Positions 31,670 through 45,200 of a stretch of DNA of 64,000 bases are shown here, piece after piece (position 1 is the stretch's first letter; each line of letters starts with the position of its first letter). The stretch covers positions 2,480,001 to 2,544,000 of the forward strand of contig JAUTDP010000004.1 of assembly GCA_033439795.1 (NCBI GenBank), written 5' to 3'. This DNA is from Sordaria brevicollis (taxonomy: Eukaryota; Ascomycota; Sordariomycetes; Sordariales; Sordariaceae). Both the position numbers and the translations under genes were made by a program. Below the pieces are notes generated by a model, which had not been told where the DNA came from, searched no databases, and saw nothing but the letters and a program-made list of their open reading frames with translations.

Positions 31670-32183
31670 GTTCCGTATTCTAGGTAGTCTCCATCCTCCG
31701 ACTCTCGGCTGTGGCTGCCCATACTTGCCCTTCGATCCTTCTCTTTCGTGCTTATTGAGTTAGGTCACGGGTCCTTCCACTTACAGGTCTGGATAAGTAT
31801 GGTGCCGCCTTTCGGTACTTTCCCCTTCTTCCCCCACGGGGCAGTTGCAACCAACTTGCTCACATCTCGGCATTGCGCGTCCAGACCTTCAAGGGCCTTC
31901 ACAAATCACAATCCCTAACCCCCTCATGCGTCGACCCCCTCGACTGGTTTGAGTGGCACTTTTAGCATACCTCTGCTAGCGATGCAGATACTAAAGAGCA
32001 GCGTGACATCGTGATTGGTGAGGGTCAAAGAATGTTAAAGCGACTCAGGGATTAGGCGAAAGAATGCTTGAAGGAGGAATCGATTAAATGCATCGTCTTC
32101 AGAGGCATCACTCCAGCTACGAGGTACTGGAAAGCTTTTACCAAACCCCGATGCCTTTGATTGACCCTTACTATCGATGTGGC
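31670..32183. other. Intergenic, no gene seen
   Basis: GC-balanced sequence downstream of the kinase gene, without a supportable ORF. Likely holds its 3' untranslated region. Confidence 0.5.
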
Positions 32184-34895
32184 TCAAATCGCATTGCTGC
32201 CCCTTCTCGGACACGGCTTGCTGCCGTAGGTGTCAGACTCAAGACATCTTCTCCACATATCGTTCAGTCTCCCACAGACTTGGTGGCTGCTTAGCCTCTC
32301 CAAGTGTTGCCCATTACTCTTCTTGACAATGAGCAAGCCAGTTTGTACCATGTCGAGGAGATCGTGGAGAAACTGGGTGCATTTTGGGTGGCCATGTAGT
32401 TGTTCGATAAACTATGACAGTGTGTAAGTAATCGCGCCATCATGGTCCTTGAGGAAGGCGGGTAAGGGAGTTGGTTTGTGGCTAAAATGTAAACAAAAGA
32501 AAGGTACGCATGGAGCGGGTTGGAGTAAACGAACCTTGGTAACCTGTGGCTTCACAATTGCTTCCTTCTCCTTGTCAGGGCTGTCCGAATTTTCCTGTAT
32601 CATGAAGAAGGTATCTGTTTTGAAAGAGCACCACTCCTTGTCCAGGGCGATCCGTGCAAGGTTGAACTTGGAAAGAAGCTGCCAACCGCCGATGAGCCAG
32701 GTGACAAACTCGATGTAAAGACAACCCAACGTCCACATATCGTACTGCCGCCCATGCCCACCACCATCGGGTAGGTCAATCTCCGGGGCGCAATAACACC
32801 TGGTCACCATGATAGCAGTTCCTCTGATCCTTGACATGGTGCGCTTGGTGCTGATATCGGCAAGGCCAAAGTCTGTGAGTTTCAGAGTGCCACCTTCAAA
32901 GGCTGATGGCCCAACAGGGCTTCCGTCTCTGTCTGGGAACCACAAGATGTTTTCGGGCTTGATATCGCCATGGTGCCCGTATCGATCACCCTGGGAAGGA
33001 CTCAAACCAACCGACTCATATTTGTGAATTGCGGACACGCCGTTGGCAATGCCGTAGCATTGTTTTGCAACCCACCGCACGGTCTCATTGTTCAGGGAAG
33101 GAGTTGGGTTCTTGGACCTCCAATAGCCCTCCAGGCTGGCCTCAGCCCATGGGAAGACTAAATAGAAGCACCGTGATTGCTCATATGTGGCTAAAAGAGA
33201 GATCAGATGTGGATGTCGTTCGTTGCTGAACTTCTTGAGCACATCCACTTCTTTGAGGAAGAGTGCCTTGTCTCTGGAGTGAAGTTTCTTGATTGCAAAT
33301 TGGCATGCACAATCATTGATTATCCTGGACGAGGCAGTCGCCGAGCTAATGCTTGTAATACCGTCGTGTGTGGAAATAGTCCAAGGGCACTAGATAGTGA
33401 ACGTCAGCACATGTAGAGAAGGGTACATTATCTTCATGAACATACTTGTTTATTGTGGAACGTATGATGACCAGGATGGATCTTGGCCTTGAACACCCGT
33501 CCGCCTCCGCCTGCAAACTCGTTTTCCTCCTCTGGTCCTTCATCGCAGTCACCAAGAAAAGGCAGGACGGTTTTATCGTGTAAGCGATAATGAAGAACCC
33601 CGGTTTCGGAGCTCGCCCGCGCCTTCCCGAACCAAGGAGCCAAGGTTGCCCACTGCATCTCCTCAAACCGACTCAGTAACAATGAGCCCCAGTGCTTTGG
33701 AAAGCATTTGAGCCTCTCGCTCGGCGCTTTTCGACGTCGGAGATCATATAGACCTCCATGGCTACGGTACATTGCTTCGAGCGGAAGATCCAGATCATTG
33801 ACGTTTGTTTTCAAGAATCTGACAATTGCCGGCACCTGGTCCAGCATCACCAGTATGGCGAATATCTTGCGGAAGGATATCACATCCCCGTTTTCGTTGC
33901 TGTTAGACGTTTTGCAAGGTGTTTCAGTACAGATCATTTGCGCAAACTGTGATATCCTATCACGATTGTAGTTTTTGAGGGAGCGCTGTTCTTGCAGTTC
34001 CTTCTTGACTGTCCTGACGGTGATAATTGTTGAGAGGGCGGTCGTGGGGAAGAAGCCTTGCGCGAGAGGGGTAGTCCTGTTCTTTCTCTGCAATGCCTCG
34101 AATAGTCGATCTTGAAGTGATTTCCTTCCGCTTGGCCTGGCGAGTGTATGGCTTTCACCGGACACCGACGCACTTGGAGCTCGGTTATCTGTTGTACGGC
34201 TTTCATAGTACAAGCGTTGACCGAGATCACTGATCTCGCTGGGCTCCCGGGAGATTCTAGGGACCCTTGCTGTCCCTAAGACAGGAACGCCACGTCCACG
34301 AAACGGAGCAGTTGCAACGCGAGAAGAATGAGGGTTACTGACAGAGGTGTAACGGTCTAGGAGGAGTTGCTGCTCAAGCCGACGTTAGGCGAATAATCCA
34401 AAGACATTCAAGAGTCAAGAATGATCGACGACATACTGACGGAGCTGCCAGCTCTTCGAATGACTCTTCAATCTCGGGTCTTCGCTCGTGGTTGAAATCG
34501 TTGCGCCAATCATTGCTCAGTTGATGTTCGTTTTGGCTACGTTCTTTAGCTGAGCTATCGATGTCGCTCGGGGATGGCGAAGCCCATTCGTCGTATTCAG
34601 ATATGTCGGAGTTGAGACAGCTGTAAGAGCTATGGCTTGCTGGAATAATTGGACTGGCCGGCATATCTTCTGTACGGCTTTCAAGTATAGAGTCATTGGA
34701 AGCAGGCTGAGTAATGCTGATAATGGGGTAACCAGCCGAGCCCATAACCAGACCGTCGTGTCCTTTCGCACAGGTGCTGTTGCTGTCAACGTCGATGCCG
34801 TACGTCAATGAACGCCTAGTGTCAAAGGCTCCGGCTCCGAGCGCAAGGGAAGCGGCTGGCCCTCGCCTATTGAACACAGGGTAAGAAGCCTCCAT
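32184..34895 (-). CDS. Serine/threonine-type protein kinase, four exons, 821 aa
   Basis: Exons 34895-34437, 34369-33446, 33389-32535 and 32411-32184 (459, 924, 855, 228 nt) are all multiples of three. Introns: GTATGT...GAGCAG, GTATGT...TATCTAG, GTTCGT...GTCATAG. Residues 1-about 230 are Ser/Pro-rich and likely disordered. About 230-440 is a conserved-looking fungal N-terminal region (SLQDRLFEALQRKN; FRKIFAILVMLDQVPAIV). The kinase domain at about 445-720 has the ATP lysine (FAIKKL), HGDIKPENIL in place of the usual HRD loop, DFGLAD and CAPEID. The tail reads CTQFLHDLLDMVQTG. It is probably a cytoplasmic signalling kinase; its substrate is not inferable. The HGD form occurs widely in this fungal kinase group. 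Confidence 0.88.
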
Positions 34896-36057
34896 GACGG
34901 TAATGTATTGACAGCCAGTCAAACTTGAAGGAGTCCTGTGTCGATGGGGATAGATGGTAAGGACAACAAAGCCTGACTGGTGTCAAGGCACCGCCTCTTG
35001 AGAGAACTTGCGTACCGTAGGTTGCCTCCGTGAAAAGCCACCGCGAAACATCCCAACCCAACGAAAGGCCAAGAACAGACGGTACTGCCATTCCAAACAA
35101 AGCGTTGTTGCTTGGAACACAGCGTCCTGCATCACAGCTTGTCAGGGGTGGGTGGCAGGTGGCTTCTGGTAGGTTACATGGCCCATTGCCTGACCAGCTT
35201 GACGGGGCGGGCGTCTTCCCAAAGTGGAAAAACGGGATGCTTCTCATGAGGCTTAGGCGGCCAAATATCTATTGCACCAAAATGCGCAGCAATGCGGTTG
35301 GCAGCCTTTTGCTTTCGATCTGTACCCGAGGGCAAAATCATGGGGCTGACGTCCTGTCAGCTCCCTCGTGTCATCCACTCGGTGAGAAAGGCACAACCTA
35401 TAGATACCTAAGGAGCCTGGCGAGTGACTTCAGTCGGAAAACTCCTGAAGAGGAATCCTGGTGCCGCCGCCGTGGCATGGACAAAAGATCTGAATCGGTC
35501 AAGACCTGTACTAGGCCCAGAGGTCGGTCTTGCCTCAACCCGGTCATGCTTTGCAACAAAGGCGTAGCATAGGCGCCTTGTTAGGCTTTCTGACGCGGGA
35601 GATTCCCGTTGGGAACGCTCCTGCGCAAGCAGAGGCTTCTGATGACAGGTGCATTTGGTTGACGCGGTAGGCGTTAACGCGCCTCTCTATGCAATATAGA
35701 TAGAAGCCTCCCGGGTCGTCAACATTGACGTCCGGACTTAGACAGAACAACAATGAAGACATCCATCAATCTTTGACGAGCCCCCTTACGCATTGCTACG
35801 CTGCACTCGTGGTTACACGCATCACTTTCCGCCAGACTCTCAAACCACCGCTAGTTGCCCCCAAGGGATACGCTCTTGGTCTCGTGCTTCTGTACATATA
35901 TAAGCGATCTAAGTCTACCATGATGACCTTCGTCAGTTTCAAGACCGGCAACCTTACATTGGAGACATCGAATCAGCTCATCGCCTCAAAACGGACAGTC
36001 GCCTCAAACCAGAAACTCCCGTCCCGTGAAGTGCACTAGGAAACACCAAAGTCAGCA
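34896..36057. other. Divergent intergenic region between kinase and the 94-aa gene
   Basis: It contains the promoters of the minus-strand kinase and plus-strand 94-aa gene. A plus-strand frame (35030-35572) lacks an ATG start and recognisable features. TATATATAAG at about 35896-35905 is a TATA-like element, about 150 bp upstream of the 36058 ATG. Confidence 0.45.
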
Positions 36058-36407
36058 ATGGAAAGGCTAGACAACATGTCGACTCCTGTGGATAGCAACA
36101 GCGAAATCAACAACGACGAGAATATGAAGAGCGAGACGGAAGTATCCTCTGGCAATCAAGGACAAGGTTTCGTCTATCAAGAACTGTCGGCGAGGATAAC
36201 AAACCCGGTGAAACTGGCAGCGTTGCTCAGAGCGCAGTTCGGGGACGGACAATATGAGGTATCGGTAAGTAGATGTCCGGGTTGACTGATCCGCCGGCTC
36301 ACCAACTTACAATGCGGTATTCATGGCAGATGATTCGAAGTGTTTACAACGTCGGCACTCCCCGAAGGCTCTCTTTGACAGAAATATCTCTGTGCAGAGG
36401 GCTGTGA
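36058..36407 (+). CDS. Small two-exon hypothetical protein, 94 aa
   Basis: Exon 1 36058-36264 (69 codons, MERLDNMSTPVDS start, acidic, then LAALLRAQFGDGQYEVS) ends at GTAAGT. A 65-bp intron ends TGGCAG, and exon 2 36330-36407 reads MIRSVYNVGTPRRLSLTEI and stops at TGA. Phase 0/0. The short C-terminal module after an intron is like that of the 130-aa gene (YEIKACCRLSEAEI) and exon 2 of the 84-aa gene. Function unknown; no signal peptide or membrane segment. The Copia element begins 233 bp downstream. Confidence 0.65.
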
Positions 36408-36639
36408 TGTGGACGGATTATGGTGTGCCGCTGCCCGGAGGGGCTCGAGGTACTCTGGTCGGGTACTCTGTATCATCAGCGTCCCTTCCTCTCCTCGTCG
36501 CTCGCTCCGGTCCGCGTACTTGCCCCCGTTTTGTCAATCGTCGTCTGTAGTTGCAGCGCTCAGCGCGCTGGTGGATGGTTAAAAGGAAAGTCACGGCTGG
36601 CGGGCCTCGTTCGTGCCTGACCTGCATATACCGAGGAGG

Positions 36640-36820
36640 TGTCACAATACTGGGTGGCTGGTCTTCAGGGATAATAGGAGTGTACGTGACCTAAATAACC
36701 GAGGTTTGGAGTCTGAGGGATTTTTACACAATAGCCAGAGATCTATACGTTTGTAGAGTCTTATATAGTTATATACAATTAAGCCTTCTTTACTCCCCTA
36801 ATATTATTACTATTATAATA
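36640..36820 (+). repeat. 5' LTR of Copia element
   Basis: 181 bp, matching 57517-57697. The outer half is clean (CTGGGTGGCTGGTCTTCAGG) and the inner end is RIP-mutated. Confidence 0.92.
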
Positions 36821-36829
36821 ATTAAGAGT

Positions 36830-39080
36830 TTTATTAATTCGCCTAAATTACGGCATTAATAACGTTAATAATAACGAAATTAATAATAACGATAATATCT
36901 TCGAAGATTAATAATATTCGTTTCAATTCCCCTAAGGATTAATTTACTTAGGAAAATGCCTTCATCTCCTAAACCTAGAATTTAGGCCTATAGGAATATA
37001 TTAATCCTACAAATCGCCAGCCTTAGCTAACGAAATCCTCTAAATCTAATATTTTCGACTATATTAGCTAAAAACCCGAAGGAGAGACCGCTATTGAAAA
37101 GAAAATTCGTTTTAAAAAGCTATTTAGCGCTATAATTAAATACAGCTTCTATTATAAACGCGATTATCGCGATTATATAATTAAGAAAAATAATTAGCGT
37201 ATAAATTTGAAGGTAATTTTTAATTTAGGGATTAAAAAAACCTAATTAAATTTATAAATAACCGAAACCGTTAGAAATTTATATTGTAAAATTAATTTTA
37301 TTAAACGCTTTAATATTTACGAATAGTATAATAATTTTATTAAAGCTATATATTTTAATAATCGAGAAATTAAAAAATAAATTAAAATTTAATTAATCTC
37401 TATCTTATATTTAAACCATACTATTAAGGATTAAATTACTTAATCGTTCTATTAGGAATAGGCTATAATTTTATACGAAGCCCGCGGGGTCTTTAAATTT
37501 AATAATTTAAATATTTGGTTTATAGAATTCAATTATATAATTAAGGGAAGTCCTTTCTCCTTATAGGTAAATACGTATTAGTTTTAATATAATAAGGAAT
37601 TAAAAAAGGATAATTATATAGAGATAAGATTCTATACTATTATTAAGGATTTTTATAAAATAATAACGGTAAATCCTATTTAGGGTAAAGGCCGGCTAAC
37701 CCCCTTATTAAAAAGTATAATATTTACGGCTATATTAAACGGAGAATCTATTAAGGAAAACGCTCTTAATAATAAAGAAAACCTTAATATAAATATTAGA
37801 AAGGGGTGGGGAGAGGTTATAACCCTAGTAAAGAAGAAGGGAGGTAAAAAAAATACGTCTTTTAAATTTACTAATAAAAAACGCGCCTCCTCCCCTCCCT
37901 AGTAAATTTATAAAATAAAACGTCCTATTTATAAATTTTATAATTAATTTAATTATAAAATCGAATTATATTATTATATACCCTTATAAATTGCCTTCGA
38001 AGGTTAAATAATAAACGAAAATATTAAAAAATATACCGCCATTAATATAAAAAAAGATAAAAAATTTAAGGAAGCCGTTCTCTAATTATATAAATAGAAG
38101 GAGGATAAATTTAATTAAAAATAATTCTATAGTCGCTTAATAAATAAAAGTAATTTCTTAATACCTACGGATTACTACGCCGTATACCTATTAAAAAATT
38201 CTACAATTCTCGATTTAAGTATAATAATCTATATTTTTAATAAAATTAATTAATTTAAAGACCTTTCTCCTATAAATATAAGCGATTATATATAAATTAA
38301 TAATAACCGTATTCTTATCGAAGGGTATAGTATTATAATAATTAAAATTTAAAATAACGTAGAATTAAAGGAGTTAATCCTTTCTAGCATCGTTTTAATA
38401 CCGAATATAGCCTATAATTTTATTTCCTTAAAATAATTCAAAAATAATTATATTTTTTAAAATTATAAAAATGGGTATTTACACTCTAGCCTTACAAATT
38501 CCTTAATTTATTATATATATTCTATTAATAAATAATTTATATTAAAATACGTCCTTTTATTAAAAAATAGTATTAACGAGTCTTTTTTTGCGGTACGTAT
38601 TACTTCTAAATATTCCTAACGGAGGCTATAGGAAGGCGTAGCCTTCTATTAATACTTTCGATTTGGCTACCTAGGATTAAATACGCTCGTTAAATTAATT
38701 AAATAAATTTATAGGGTTCGATTTAAGGGTTTAAATTTAATATATTACAAACTATATATTATAATTAAATTAAAGCGCTAAATGCGTAGAGAACTTTACA
38801 ATTATTTAAAAGGTTTAAAATTACGCCTCGCTATCGATTTCTTCTCTTATAATAAAATTAAAATATAAAATAGGGAATATTTAAATTTAATAATAATTAT
38901 AAATCGATAGTTTAAATATATTTGGATATATTATCTAAGTAATTAAAAAGCCGATTCTATATTAATATATTTTTAAAGCCTCTTTGCGGGCTTATAAACC
39001 TAATATAAAATCCTCTTTCGTATTATAAAATGCAATAACGAAATGAATAATAATCGAAAGATTACGACGTAATTAATTAA
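36830..39080 (+). pseudogene. Copia gag/protease and start of integrase, RIP-degraded
   Basis: AT-rich plus-strand frames are only loosely readable. The position between the 5' LTR and the integrase piece implies gag and protease. An acidic/basic hydrophilic stretch around 37750-37900 contains GAAGAAGGGAGG-type purine runs. No catalytic residue could be assigned. Confidence 0.5.
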
Positions 39081-39501
39081 GAGAAACTCTAACGGGCCCG
39101 TGGTGTTTCTCTATCGGGCCCGTTATCCAAATCTTATATCTTGAAAAAGTAGCAAGTATTAAAGTTTTCCGAAAAAAATAAACTTCATATGATTTTTTCT
39201 TATTTTTTTCTCTATACCCCAAACCCTAAACCATTCTTATACGAGTACCTAAGGCCGAGATATAGATTATTACTCCAAATACTTCTTATATAACTTCTAT
39301 TTTATAGAATTCGGGCGAATAATAGTCTTTATGATTCTTTTCTAGCTTTGGTAGATATACCGGCTTGTAGAGAAAAAAATCACAAAAAATATGGTATTAT
39401 TTTTGAAATAGTAGCCCGCCTTCAAAGTTAAAAACTTTAGGGATTTAAGATTTGGATAACGGGCCCGATAGAGAAACATAACGGGCCCGTTAGAGTCGCT
39501 C
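39081..39501. mobile_element. Short inverted-repeat element 4 (MITE-like), 8-bp TSD TTAATTAA
   Basis: 421 bp, flanked by TTAATTAA at 39073-39080 and 39502-39509. Inverted ends of about 54 bp begin GAGAAACTC (left) and GAGCGACTC (right). Each has two modules exactly 22 bp apart (39087 and 39109), CTCTAACGGGCCCGT and CTCTATCGGGCCCGT, each with the palindrome GGGCCC. Non-coding interior. Essentially free of RIP while the host Copia is ruined. Confidence 0.9.
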
Positions 39502-39509
39502 TTAATTAA

Positions 39510-39768
39510 ATATAGTATTATAGTCGAATTTTCTATACTTTATACATAAGCGTAAAATAACGGCGTAAAGCGCTTAAGGGGTATAATTAAAATTAAAATA
39601 GCGTTAATATATATAAATATAAATTTACCCGAAATATTCTAATTAAAAATTATATACGCAATCGCGTATTTCTATAATTTAATACTTAAGGTAGATTATT
39701 ATTAAAAGGCTCCTAAGGAAAGATTCGAATCGTATTATAACTTTAAAGACGGTAATATATTATTAATA
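39510..39768 (+). pseudogene. Copia integrase fragment
   Basis: Between two insertions the plus strand reads YNLIPKVDYYQKAPKERFES (39680-39740), equivalent to the LLN-x-TP...SPYE block of Copia integrases, and continues after the Gypsy insertion at 46625. Confidence 0.7.
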
Positions 39769-39773
39769 AATCC

Positions 39774-40056
39774 TGTGACGGCACGGCTCACCCGCTGGTT
39801 ACCTAACTTATTATATATTACCAAGTTACTCTAGGAACTAGGGATTTGCTATTGCAGGTTACTTATTCATACTAGCGAACGCTGCACAGCTATTCACCCG
39901 CACAACCTATTTACTCTATAGAACGTAGGGTTTATATCTTTCCGCCTACGCTTCTATTTTTATATAATTAATTTTCCTTTTTTCTTTATTTTACGATTTT
40001 CTATCAATTAAAGATTATTATTATTTTATTATAAGCCCTTCCTTTTTGCTATAATA
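39774..40056 (+). repeat. 5' LTR of Gypsy C
   Basis: 283 bp. The first 190 bases are nearly RIP-free (GGCACGGCTCACCCGCTGG); the last part is mutated (TTTTTGCTATAATA). Confidence 0.95.
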
Positions 40057-40199
40057 ATCGTAAAATTTAATTAATATTCATTAGGGACAATATAAAATAT
40101 CCTACCTTAAAAAAGAGATTACGATTAATTGTACGCAATATAATAATCCCCCGTACCTTATTTAAATACCCGGACAATTATACAATTATAACCTATACG

Positions 40200-42120
40200 A
40201 GATAATTAAAATACCGAACGAACGATAGTACGCGATTAAAAGGAAGCGGCCAAATTAAAGGCGTAAGCCGCTAATAAAATCGACTTCGAATTGGCTAAAT
40301 TGAATTAAAAAAAGACCCCTATCGCGAAGACCCGCTTAAATCGCAAATTTATTAATAATTAACGCGTTTCTATAGTCTAAAAGGTTTAAAATACCGTTAA
40401 GGAAATTAATAACCCCGACGCCGCTACTTTTAAATATTATAACGCTTATATAATTCCCGAAATTGAAATCTAATATTTTCTTAATATAAAGGAGTATATT
40501 AAAGAAAATTTGGAGAATAAAATTAAAGATATTACCGTTTATTATATTTTTAGTAAAAAAGGATTTTATTTTCTATTCGACCTTTTATTCTAATACGAAG
40601 ATCCGTAGCCTGAGGGATATAGAAATTTAATAGGAATTAAAGATTTTATCGCCGAAGTTAAAAAGAATCTTAATATTATATTTAAAAAAATAAAGGCTTA
40701 TATCGTTATTATATTCGTTTATAAGAAGCAATTTAAGGAATTTTATATTATTGTTTACCGTTTTAATAAAATTATAATAAATTTGAACGATTGGATCTAA
40801 TATTTTAAGGGTATATATTATAAACCCGAAAAGTAGAAAAAGAAGGTTCGTTTCTAAACTATTATCGAAAATAACGATAAAAATATTTAGTACTACCTTA
40901 ATAGCATTAACGCGGCTACCCGTAAGGCTAACCGAATTAAATATTACGCTTTTATTACTTAGGGTATTACTCCCAATTTCGATATTTCCGATTTTAAGAC
41001 CGATTATAATAATAATAATTATTAATAAAGTAAAAAACCTATTAATTCCGATAAGGAAATAATAGAAGATTTAATAGCTATTATTATAATTAAGGATAAA
41101 GAAATTTAGGCTTTAAATTAAATAATCGTTAATATTATTTGTAATTCGATACGTTATAGCGCGACCTTAGGCGGCGTTTCTATTATTATTATTAGCGGGA
41201 AGTTTTTTAAAATTTTAGACCCTCTTATCTTTTATACTAATAAGAATAAAAATATTATTACTTTCGAAATATAATATTATACTATAATTAATAAATTAAA
41301 GGTTAATTCGGATTATTTTACCGACGATGAAGTTAAATAAATATATATCGAGAATTATTTAGCTAATTACGTTATTAAAGACTTATAACCGTATTTATAC
41401 AATATTTATCCGAATTAAATTAATTTTTCGAAGGTTTTAATAAATTATTTTAAGCGTTAATATAATAATCCTAACGTTATCTACTAAGCGATCGAAGAGT
41501 TCGAGAAGTTCTATATATATTAAAATAATTTTTATATCTTTAAAAATAAATTTATTTATTTTATTAACGAATATTAAATTCCGTAATCGAATTAGAAAGA
41601 AGCCTTCTATCGTCGTTTATTTATTAACTTTTAAATAGGAATAGCCTTATATATTACTTTAAATATAGTCGATTTCGACGGATACGTTAAAATTATTAAA
41701 TAAATTATTTATACGTAAAAGGTAATTAAGCGGACTATTACGTTATTTTCTTCGAATTCGAATAATCGTAATCGTAAAAATAATAATAGAAATAATAGTA
41801 ATATTAGTAGAGGAAAAGGCTCCTTTTCGATTAGAAATAATTTTAATATTAATAATAATAATAGGAATTTAATTAAGGAGGAGATTAATAATATATTCCG
41901 TAAGGGAATATATTTTATTTGTAAAGAATAAGGATATTATACTAAAGATTATTCTAAAAAACCCGATTCTAATAATCGCCCCGCTATAATAAATTACCGT
42001 ACCCGCTTTTAATTTATATATATTCGCTATAATATTAAGGATAAAGAGGAGGATAAAAGTAAAAAGAAGGATAAATCGAAAAATTAATTACTCTAAATAA
42101 AATAAATTCCCATTTAAGGA
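40200..42120 (+). pseudogene. Degenerate gag of Gypsy C with CCHC knuckle
   Basis: Hydrophilic frames lead to a zinc-knuckle relic near 41915-41970: YFICKEQGYYTKDYSKKPD, whose intact form would be CFIC-x4-H-x4-C. Two of the four ligands (Cys) have become Tyr, each by one G to A change (TGC/TGT to TAT), typical of RIP on the opposite strand. Confidence 0.72.
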
Positions 42121-42229
42121 AATCTATATAATAACGATAAAAAAAAACGCCTAATAGTATAAATAAAAACTTTCTATATAATTATTTAGGAGGAGACCCT
42201 TTTATTATATTTATTTTTATAAATAATAA

Positions 42230-45200
42230 TAAAATTATAATTACTATTAAAAAAGCTATTATAAATTCGGGAGCCGCTATTTATATTTTAATTAATTAAG
42301 CTATAACCGACCGTTTACAATAACTTTTCGGATTCGAGGTTAAGAGCGACTTCGACCCTATTAATATAGGAAGCCCTTTCGCTAAAAACGATAATAAGAA
42401 AATTACGACCGCCCTAAAAACGAACGTTATAATATAAAACCGTACCGTTTATAACGAATAGTTGGTCGTTACCGATATTTATTACAATATAATAATTAGC
42501 CGTATTTAATTCGAATATTATAACGTTATAATTAATTATCTACGTAGGAGATTATTATTTAATAACGATTGGCCTATAAATTTAGATTAAATAAAGAATA
42601 TTTATATTAACGATTTCGAGGGTTAATTTATTAACCCGAAATATTAAGAAAATATCGTCCGTAGAGAATAATTAATAGAAAGAAAAGATAAAAGACGATG
42701 TAATAGAATTACGGTATATCGACGGATCCAAGAACTCGAAAATACCCCGTAAACTTTTATTAAGAAAAACGAACGATTAATTATTAATATCTTTTAAAAA
42801 ATAAAAATTAATAAAAGGAATAAGGATCCCGCTTAAAAAGTATAGGAAATTATAAAATAAATATTGCGAAACGAATTATTTCTACCCCCCTAAGAATTAA
42901 AAAAGGTATTAATAAAAGTCCTAAAGGAATAAAGAAAAGATTTTAAAAATGATTTAAAGTATTTTAAAGAATAGTTTTAAGGAGATAATTTTAGTAGCGG
43001 AATAAAGAAGGACGATTAAGGGTATTTTAAATAGAAAAGGGGAATTGCCTAATATAAAGAATAATTATTAAATATAGCTATTATTAGATCGGTAGCCCTT
43101 ATATAAATAGTAAAAAAGGAATATTTAAGAATAACGAATCTATATAAAATCGACCGGTTTATTAAAGAACGTAGAGATTAGGAGTATTTTGAGGGCTTTA
43201 ACCTAAAGGAATAAGAATAAACGCTAAAATATATATTGGCTCGATATTATAAATATAAGGACGTCTTTAGTAAAAAACGGTCGGATACTTTACCGGAATT
43301 AGGGAATAACGATTACCGGATTCGTTTTTAAGAAGGAATTAATTTAAAAGATTTAGATTATAATCCGTTATATAAAATAAATATAAACGAATTAGAAATT
43401 TATTATTTTTATATTATAGAGAATTTAAATAAAGGATTTATCGAAAGTAATTTAACCCCGTAGGCCGCCCCTATTTTTTTTATACTTAAAATTAACGGGA
43501 AATTCCGCTTTTATATCAATTATCGAAAATTGAATAAAATTATTCGAAAAAACCGCTATTTACTCCCTCTTATTAAAGAAATTCTAGCCTATATCGTAAA
43601 AGCTAAGATTTTTATTAAAATCGATATTTAATAAACCTTCTATTAAATTCGTATATATTTAAACGATAAAGAATTTATAATATTCCATACATAATATAGA
43701 GTATATAAATATAAAGTCCTACCTTTTGGGTTAATTAATAGACCTTCGACCTTTTAACGATATATTAATAATATTTTAATAAAATACTTAGACGATTTTT
43801 ATAACGTTTATATCGACGATATTTTTATTTATTCTAATAATAAGGAGGAATACGAGATTTATATTAAGAAAGTATTAGAAAGATTTTAATAAGCCGGTTT
43901 ATAAATAGATTTGGATAAATGCGAATTTTACGTTATAAAAACGAAGTTTTTGGGTTTTATTATTAATATTAATAGAATTTCAATAAATTTAACGAAAATT
44001 TAAGTTATAAAAGGATAGAAAGAATTATTTATAATTAAAGGAGTATAATCTTTCTTAAACTTTTATAATTTCTATTATAAATTCGTAAAAGAATATAAGA
44101 GGATTTCGAAGCTATTGACGAAATTAATAAAAAAGGGGGAGGCGTTTATTTAAATAACGGATTATTAATTAGCGTTTAATACTTTAAAATAATATTTGAC
44201 CAATATACCCGTATTAACCTACTTTAATTTTAATAAAAAAATAAAATTAAAAATAAATATATTAGACGGGGTATTAATTAGCGTTTTATTTTAAAAATAC
44301 GACGATAGATAGTACCCGGTAATATATTTTTCGGAAACGATATAAGGCGCGGAATATAATTATCCGATATATAATAAAGAAATATTAGCAATTATAAGAT
44401 TTTTAATATATTAACGTTTAGAATTTATTAACCTTTAATAGACCGAACCCTTTATAATTATTACGGATTATAAAGTATTAAAGTATTTTAATACTAAGCA
44501 TTTATTAAATATAAAATAAACGGCGTAAATAAAATCGCTATCCTAATATAATTTTTTTATTATTCATCGATTTAATAAGGATAATATTATAGCCGACGCT
44601 TTATTTTAGAAATCCGAGGATATTAAAAATTAAAAAAAAAGGAAGGAATTATAATATATAATATAATTCTTTAAACCGGCGGAGGAAGGGGAAAATACGG
44701 TTTATATTTATATTTTAAACGTTGTAGATTTTTTAAAAATAATAATTAGTTATAAATTCGTTTATTAATTATTAGAAATTAATAAAATAAATACCTCCTT
44801 AGAAGAATATTGGGAGAAAGTTTAGAAAGGGGAAATAGAATTTATAATATTATAGGAGTAATTATTACTCTTTAAGGGCCGTTTGGTAATATTAGAAGGT
44901 ATTTTAAAGATTAGAATAATTTAAAATTATTACGATATATTAGCGATAATTTATTTTAGAAGGAATAAAATACGGAAATTAATAATAATTCGATATTAAT
45001 AGCCCGGCCTAGTTAATAATATAAACCGGTATATAACTAATTATATAATTTATTATACTTTAAAGTATTAAAGTATTTAAAAGGATTTAGAACTATTTAA
45101 TCGTTAATTTTAAAAAGATATTTAAGGATAAATACGGTTATGATAATTTAATAAATATAATTAACCCTTTATTGAAAACCATTTGGTTATTCCTTTATAA

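Noticed and set aside
35030..35572. 180-codon plus-strand ORF
   Set aside because: No ATG, no recognisable domain, and located in the likely divergent promoter region.
39224..39240. Telomere-like CCCAAACCCTAAACC inside short element 4
   Set aside because: Only about two irregular units, far from a chromosome end and within a defined mobile element; chance or a minor motif.
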